This document shows positions 4,301-6,970 of a stretch of 6,970 bases of DNA, piece after piece. The translations under genes were made by a program, and so were the position numbers. Source of the stretch: Candidatus Aminicenantota bacterium. Lineage in GTDB: Bacteria; Acidobacteriota; Aminicenantia; Aminicenantales; Aminicenantaceae. The stretch spans positions 1 to 6,970 of the forward strand of contig JAFGNQ010000112.1 in NCBI GenBank assembly GCA_016926925.1. Reading direction: 5' to 3'. How positions within the stretch are numbered: position 1 is the first letter of the stretch; every line of letters starts with the position of its first letter. The notes under the pieces were generated by a model. It saw only the letters and a list, made by a program, of their open reading frames with translations, was not told the origin of the DNA and made no database searches.

Positions 4301-6944
4301 GACTTGACATCTCGAGGCGCTCTTGAAATTTTTGACGAAAAAGCCCCATCCTGTCAGGCATGTAGGACGACAGGAATTCCCGTGAGAGTTTATCCCCGTC
4401 TGTTTCGAGCCCGAATTGCCGGAGCCTTTTGCCGATCTCCCGCTCCGACATGCTGCCGATCAGGCGGCTTGAGAAGTGGTCCCACTGTTCCTTCGCACCC
4501 GGGAAGAGCCCGCTGTAATGCCGCAAGGGCCGTGTTTCCGCCATGGATTTCCGCATATAATTCGTGGATTCGTCGGCGATAATACGATTCAAATCGATCA
4601 GAACACGCCGGGTCTTGCGAGCCAAGACGTCAGCGCCATCCGCCCCTCCCAATGTCAAACGGAAGGATTTTCTCGCCAGGTCGAACCCGAGTTCGAGGCG
4701 GGCAAATGTGGTCAGAGGGATCAATCCGATTCCGCGTTTGGCCAACCCCGAAGACAGCCAGTCCAAAGAAATTCCGGCCGGAAGCCCCTGGATCACGAGC
4801 TGGGGATACATACTGCCCTTGGGACGGCGTATATCGAGTCCAAAAGGATTCCTTTCCGGAGGTAAATCGAGCAGCGCATTCTCCAGGGATCGCATGCGCT
4901 CCTCTAAAACCCGGTTGCGCAGCGTCCAATAGGACCGGACGGTTTCTTCGTCATTGCGATAGAAGAGATAGGCCAACAGGACAGCCATAATGTCCGGCTG
5001 GACCGTTGCATTGATGTCCCGAAACTTCGCTTGTAATCTACGATTTCTGATTTCCACGACGGAAAGCCGGGCTCCCGCAAAACAATCCGTTTTGGACAGA
5101 GAATGAACCGTGATGAGTGATTGTGTCTGATCTCTGCGCAACCGGCCTGCTTTAACGAGGCGATCGGCGGTCTGTCTCAATGTTTTCGGTCCTTCGAGTC
5201 TATCGGAGGGACCGACATTCTCATAAGAGAGATCGTCGATTACGAGCACATTCTTCCGTAACAGCCAGACAAGGAGAGCGGCCGTTTCCTCCTCACCGAA
5301 TGCCTGACCGCTGGCGTTGTGCGGATTGTTCAGTATAACGGCTCCCTGCTTGATCCAGGAAGGATCCGAACTCAGTCTTTTCTCGACGATGTCCTTTATA
5401 GCTTCTCTATCCAGAGATAGAGATTCGGTTAAAGGAACGGTTGCGACTTTTGGAAAGCAGTGTTCGTAAGTCCAGCTGAGATCGGGCGTGATAATCTCCC
5501 TGATCCCGCAGTGAAATCCGAGCAGGCTCATAGCCGTTCTCGCAGAGCCGCTGACAACCATGCAATCCTCGGCCTCATATTGGGGATGGTGGCCGAGAAA
5601 GACACCAAGGAACGCCTGCCCCAACAAAGACGGCCATTTCCGATCATCCAGGCGACGGAAAAACTCTTCGACAATTTCAGCCGGGTGCCTGCCCAGAAAA
5701 GGATCGGCAAAAACTTCGGGAATGCCCGGGAATCGAGGCAACCTGCACGCCAGCCGTTCCGCATTCTTTACGAAAGGTGCCATCAACCTCTCATTCTTCG
5801 CGAGATTCGATTCGATAATCCGTTCGACCTTTCTCAAGGACCTTGAGTGTCCCACATTCTCCGAAAGGGACCGCATCAAAGGGAATCGAGAGCTATCATG
5901 TCCGTCGGAGAGGTGGGGCACATGCCGGTCCGAATCACTGGTCGAGGTATTGTCGCCCCGTCTCCCAAGAAGAAAGGAAACAAGCTCCACTTCGGCTGCG
6001 GACGGTGTGCCTTTCAGCTCAAAATGAACCGCTTCGATAGCCTTCAGAAAATCGGCGTTTCCGATGATGAAACATAACGAAAGACCTGAAAATCGGGGAT
6101 CTATAGCCGACGGCGTCAGAACCCTCAACACACAATCGGAAAGTCCGGCTTCGCGGGCCAGGGAGAGATGGTTGGGTGCGTTGCTTGATTCCATGAAAAA
6201 GAGTGAATCCTTGCGGCTGAGGTGGCGCAGTTGCCGGCGAAAAGTTTCAGATGGAACAGCTCCCAGCCAGAGAAATAAGGGAGACCGATCCTCTCCCAAA
6301 AGCTCCTTTTCCAAGATCTCGAGAGCTTCTTCTTCTCCTGAGGGCAGCTCCGACAGATTGAGCTTTGGGAAGCGTTTCAGATGATCCGGCAGGTAAGTTT
6401 GCCAGAAAAAGACACGCGCCGGCAGGGACAGCATGTAGGTGCTGAGAGCCTGCAGAATCACTCGAACGGATTCGTGAATCCCACCGCTGGCAAAGATGAC
6501 TTCTTTTCGACCCGTATCTTTACCTAGATCATAGCTTAAAGGGTCTTGTTGATCACGGATCAGCCACTTCAGAAAATCATCGGCCAATTTTCCCGGATCC
6601 TTTCGGTGAAAACCGCCGCGCGGCATGTAAGGGACACATCTTTTGACAGACCGGCAAATGAAATCGATCGTGGCCCGCCGGCTCTCCGTCCAGACATCTT
6701 CTTCAAGCAAGCTGTCAATATTGAATCCCACGAAATCGGCAAGGGGTTTCGAAGAGCCCAAGACGCAATTTTGATAGAAGGCGAGCAAACGCTCATCTTC
6801 CACAGGGTTACCGATATGAAAATTGACTCTCTCCTCGGGAAGAATCGGAGAGGATGTCGTAGCTTCACTGATTTCAGAGATTTTGGCAGGCTTCAAGGGA
6901 CGAAGCTGGAATTTTTTCAAATCGTTGTTCTGGTTATGGGTCAT
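1302..6944 (-). CDS. Giant three-module protein: degenerate aminotransferase + PLP aminotransferase + PEP carboxylase-like
   Basis: This intact 1880-residue reading frame ends in TGA at 1304-1302. Residues 1-37 form a polar, basic leader. Residues about 38-328 are an aminotransferase-like fold lacking the PLP lysine, and about 331-354 a Ser/Asp/His-rich linker. Residues about 356-796 are a fold-type I aminotransferase with its active-site motifs present. Residues about 800-1880 resemble phosphoenolpyruvate carboxylase. I see no signal peptide or membrane segment, so it should be cytosolic. ATG at 6944 is the first Met, and the next Met (residue 106) would cut into the first module. No good Shine-Dalgarno sequence precedes it, and the eight upstream codons visible in the window have no stop, so an earlier start cannot be excluded. 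If both catalytic modules work, the simplest inferred role is PEP plus bicarbonate to oxaloacetate, then transamination to aspartate. The altered PEPC residues make this uncertain. The existence of the gene is near certain; its function is not. Confidence 0.95.
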   Translation of the reverse strand: MTHNQNNDLKKFQLRPLKPAKISEISEATTSSPILPEERVNFHIGNPVEDERLLAFYQNCVLGSSKPLADFVGFNIDSLLEEDVWTESRRATIDFICRSVKRCVPYMPRGGFHRKDPGKLADDFLKWLIRDQQDPLSYDLGKDTGRKEVIFASGGIHESVRVILQALSTYMLSLPARVFFWQTYLPDHLKRFPKLNLSELPSGEEEALEILEKELLGEDRSPLFLWLGAVPSETFRRQLRHLSRKDSLFFMESSNAPNHLSLAREAGLSDCVLRVLTPSAIDPRFSGLSLCFIIGNADFLKAIEAVHFELKGTPSAAEVELVSFLLGRRGDNTSTSDSDRHVPHLSDGHDSSRFPLMRSLSENVGHSRSLRKVERIIESNLAKNERLMAPFVKNAERLACRLPRFPGIPEVFADPFLGRHPAEIVEEFFRRLDDRKWPSLLGQAFLGVFLGHHPQYEAEDCMVVSGSARTAMSLLGFHCGIREIITPDLSWTYEHCFPKVATVPLTESLSLDREAIKDIVEKRLSSDPSWIKQGAVILNNPHNASGQAFGEEETAALLVWLLRKNVLVIDDLSYENVGPSDRLEGPKTLRQTADRLVKAGRLRRDQTQSLITVHSLSKTDCFAGARLSVVEIRNRRLQAKFRDINATVQPDIMAVLLAYLFYRNDEETVRSYWTLRNRVLEERMRSLENALLDLPPERNPFGLDIRRPKGSMYPQLVIQGLPAGISLDWLSSGLAKRGIGLIPLTTFARLELGFDLARKSFRLTLGGADGADVLARKTRRVLIDLNRIIADESTNYMRKSMAETRPLRHYSGLFPGAKEQWDHFSSRLIGSMSEREIGKRLRQFGLETDGDKLSREFLSSYMPDRMGLFRQKFQERLEMSSQVVSEAFTTFKPWIVKTLEQELYKETLEVRKEKFRQRLFDRTVHPTQAYALRVETAVNRIIDDILSQRRLSSNSVKCLSDDLLSEFLGTNVPIRSPEEGEELVTDLQALLDSEEWARWQCQTDLPSFLSFWGDWDGSTRPSGQGHRLVAAALLENVTRLSRFLEVLINAAGPVDIDPNLVQEVRQLDRKRRDFWGLLNQITSLTNQLEGRYLNVLPFNVKPGAWRRIGMRLHLARDPVTVLWQHNDRLEGRMLKLRQKRRKNLEYYFLLNKRLRKTLYQHLDLVEKNLRHPDLAYVAGRYKSMLHRFALTPRIHQKMIISLDQFAIDTTVHNITELNEIAGKYGNPGMVMALQVSFSTDPEAFISLERKLRSQREEVFRTQEDSDIPSVWVVPLFEDLDTINNLKGYCGRLWEYAVQSRRLDQTPADRFAEMVCELFIAGSDLSQQVSQPAAADLYKQAKQTAVRWFAEKSLIGKIRIKLGSGEPMQRQGGYYDPYSGRAAVIRSRDSSNRLEGNLKASTKRSTQFAVSPLRGIQVGGEFRTFQSNLSERLRSLSSKERAQLLYHISESQKHYERELVRAAEPLEETRLSFEEKGYQELGMLTRGTKDELYDEFLSTVTRCFRQILYGREEDVVGIHAISYFISRSMPVLRDRPVVRPSRLTAGKYEQRVVERLAQTLPLAKHGSLLRAIGHNRAQTMILGVNQLSTGLFRALNEFKDVLFERGDEINQLGERILLNLPVQDILHTLRLYHEPGLKYLKQLEAAFPAGNSAFLTLREDIDSLNDLVGLLQKEFLRRQGLSVSEFFSGDKIVGKLLPALRPDIAVLLQPDLFNTDDEEFRSFIDGPIPDSWMSDIEWFLELPLRVRDWRQRIWQLIGEPVSQQVKSFVELALAIDKLSTGKKLKESLLVRETAEIGKLGVKIADLLRGAVDDPMRQFLSSAVQYLVQVPQQMEDVPIEVIRALRDVEQIVRIEKQALGQKEQDLLRFYIMQIARLCGENG
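1305..4547 (-). other. Domain 3 of the giant protein (residues ~800-1880): phosphoenolpyruvate carboxylase-like module
   Basis: PEPC landmarks occur in the family order. RTVHPTQAY (922-930) corresponds to TAHPTE, with catalytic His925. VVPLFEDLD (1272-1280) matches VPLFETxDD, with metal ligand Glu1277. GSDLSQQ (1321-1327) corresponds to GYSDSxKD, with metal ligand Asp1323. KLGSGEPMQRQGG (1360-1372) corresponds to FHGRGGxxGRGG. LRAIGHNRAQT (1568-1578) corresponds to LRAIPWIFAWTQ. The chain ends in ENG, like the RNTG terminus of PEPC. Spacings agree with the E. coli enzyme between the first four landmarks (His to Glu 352 versus 368; Asp to Arg 46 versus 44). The last part is longer, giving about 1080 residues against roughly 880-950. 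The lysine of SDSxKD (Gln1326) and the first GRGG arginine (Ser1363) are replaced. The fold call is fairly secure; carboxylase activity is doubtful. Confidence 0.78.
4557..5879 (-). other. Domain 2 of the giant protein (residues ~356-796): intact class I/II PLP aminotransferase
   Basis: The class I/II aminotransferase landmarks appear in order. VVSGSARTAMSLL (463-475) is the PLP-phosphate loop. NNPHNASGQ (539-547) is the NPxNPTG motif, with Asn543 expected to bind the PLP O3'. VIDDLSYE (568-575) supplies the aspartate (570 or 571) for the pyridine nitrogen and Tyr574. HSLSKTDCFAGARLS (614-628) carries the Schiff-base lysine Lys618 (codon 5093-5091) and Arg626. SFRLTLGG (760-767) contains Arg762, the likely counterpart of the substrate alpha-carboxylate arginine. 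Length (~440 residues) is normal for the family. The reaction should be PLP-dependent transamination between an amino acid and a 2-oxoacid. The substrate cannot be read from sequence alone; fusion to a PEPC-like module points to oxaloacetate/aspartate as an inference. Confidence 0.9.
5961..6833 (-). other. Domain 1 of the giant protein (residues ~38-328): degenerate fold-type I aminotransferase, lysine lost
   Basis: The opening NFHIGNPVED resembles the usual N-terminal 'GxPD' stretch of aminotransferases. FASGGIHESVRVILQAL (151-167) matches the glycine-rich PLP-phosphate loop and helix, and FSGLSLCFIIGN (285-296) matches the stretch after the catalytic lysine, normally FxGxRxGxxxG. Aligning F285-S-G with F622-A-G of the second aminotransferase places Ile281 or Ala280 where Lys618 sits, and Ser289 in place of the PLP-phosphate arginine. 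The asparagine of the NPxNPTG motif also appears lost: the equivalent segment reads GAVPSETF, near 228-235. This is therefore probably a pseudo-enzyme with a structural or regulatory role. The assignment rests on motif reading without a computed alignment, and the exact domain edges are approximate. Confidence 0.68.
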
Positions 6945-6970
6945 TTCAATATTGGGATTTATTCCCAGAC

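Noticed and set aside
3462..5000. Long open frames on both strands inside the giant gene (for example 3462-3986 plus, 4630-4929 minus, 4476-4865 plus)
   Set aside because: They are out-of-frame shadows of a continuous protein with recognisable motifs. Their translations are rich in Arg, Pro and Ser and carry no domain signature.
6955..6967. GGGA-N5-TCCC inverted repeat just upstream of the giant gene
   Set aside because: The four-base arms are too short to call an operator, and the window ends three bases later, so context is missing.

Overview
The window comes from a bacterial chromosome, and every supported gene lies on the minus strand. Base composition is moderate in the coding parts and clearly AT-richer in the roughly 290-base gap near the left end. 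No rRNA, tRNA, CRISPR, insertion sequence or phage-type gene was seen. The 8-cysteine iron-sulfur reductase suggests an anaerobe or facultative organism. The gene style resembles Desulfobacterota-like bacteria, but that is a weak guess and the sequence does not fix the taxonomy.

Layout in transcription order (right to left): (1) a very large intact gene at 6944-1302 encodes 1880 residues; (2) a likely intrinsic terminator follows at 1298-1266; (3) a 249-residue QueG-like double [4Fe-4S] protein lies at 1131-382; (4) about 200 bases of untranslated or uncertain sequence carry TTGCA/TGCAA dyads; (5) a strong hairpin with a T-tract sits at 184-149; (6) a TATAAT promoter-like element lies at 118-113; (7) the first 30 codons of another gene start at 91 and run off the left edge.

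The centre of interest is the 1880-residue protein. I read it as three enzyme modules in one chain. The first is an aminotransferase-like fold that has lost its PLP lysine and other active-site residues. The second is an aminotransferase of the class I/II type with the expected active-site motifs present. The third, about 1080 residues, has the landmarks of phosphoenolpyruvate carboxylase in the right order: the HPT histidine motif, VPLFE, an SD metal-ligand motif, a GxG...RQGG remnant of GRGG...GRGG, an LRAI arginine motif and a terminal glycine. Several canonical PEPC catalytic residues are replaced.

PEPC makes oxaloacetate and aspartate-type aminotransferases convert oxaloacetate to aspartate, so the fusion would make sense as a PEP-to-aspartate channel. 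The eroded PEPC site also allows a repurposed or regulatory role. The QueG-like gene follows on the same strand, but a probable terminator lies between them, so a functional link is not established.
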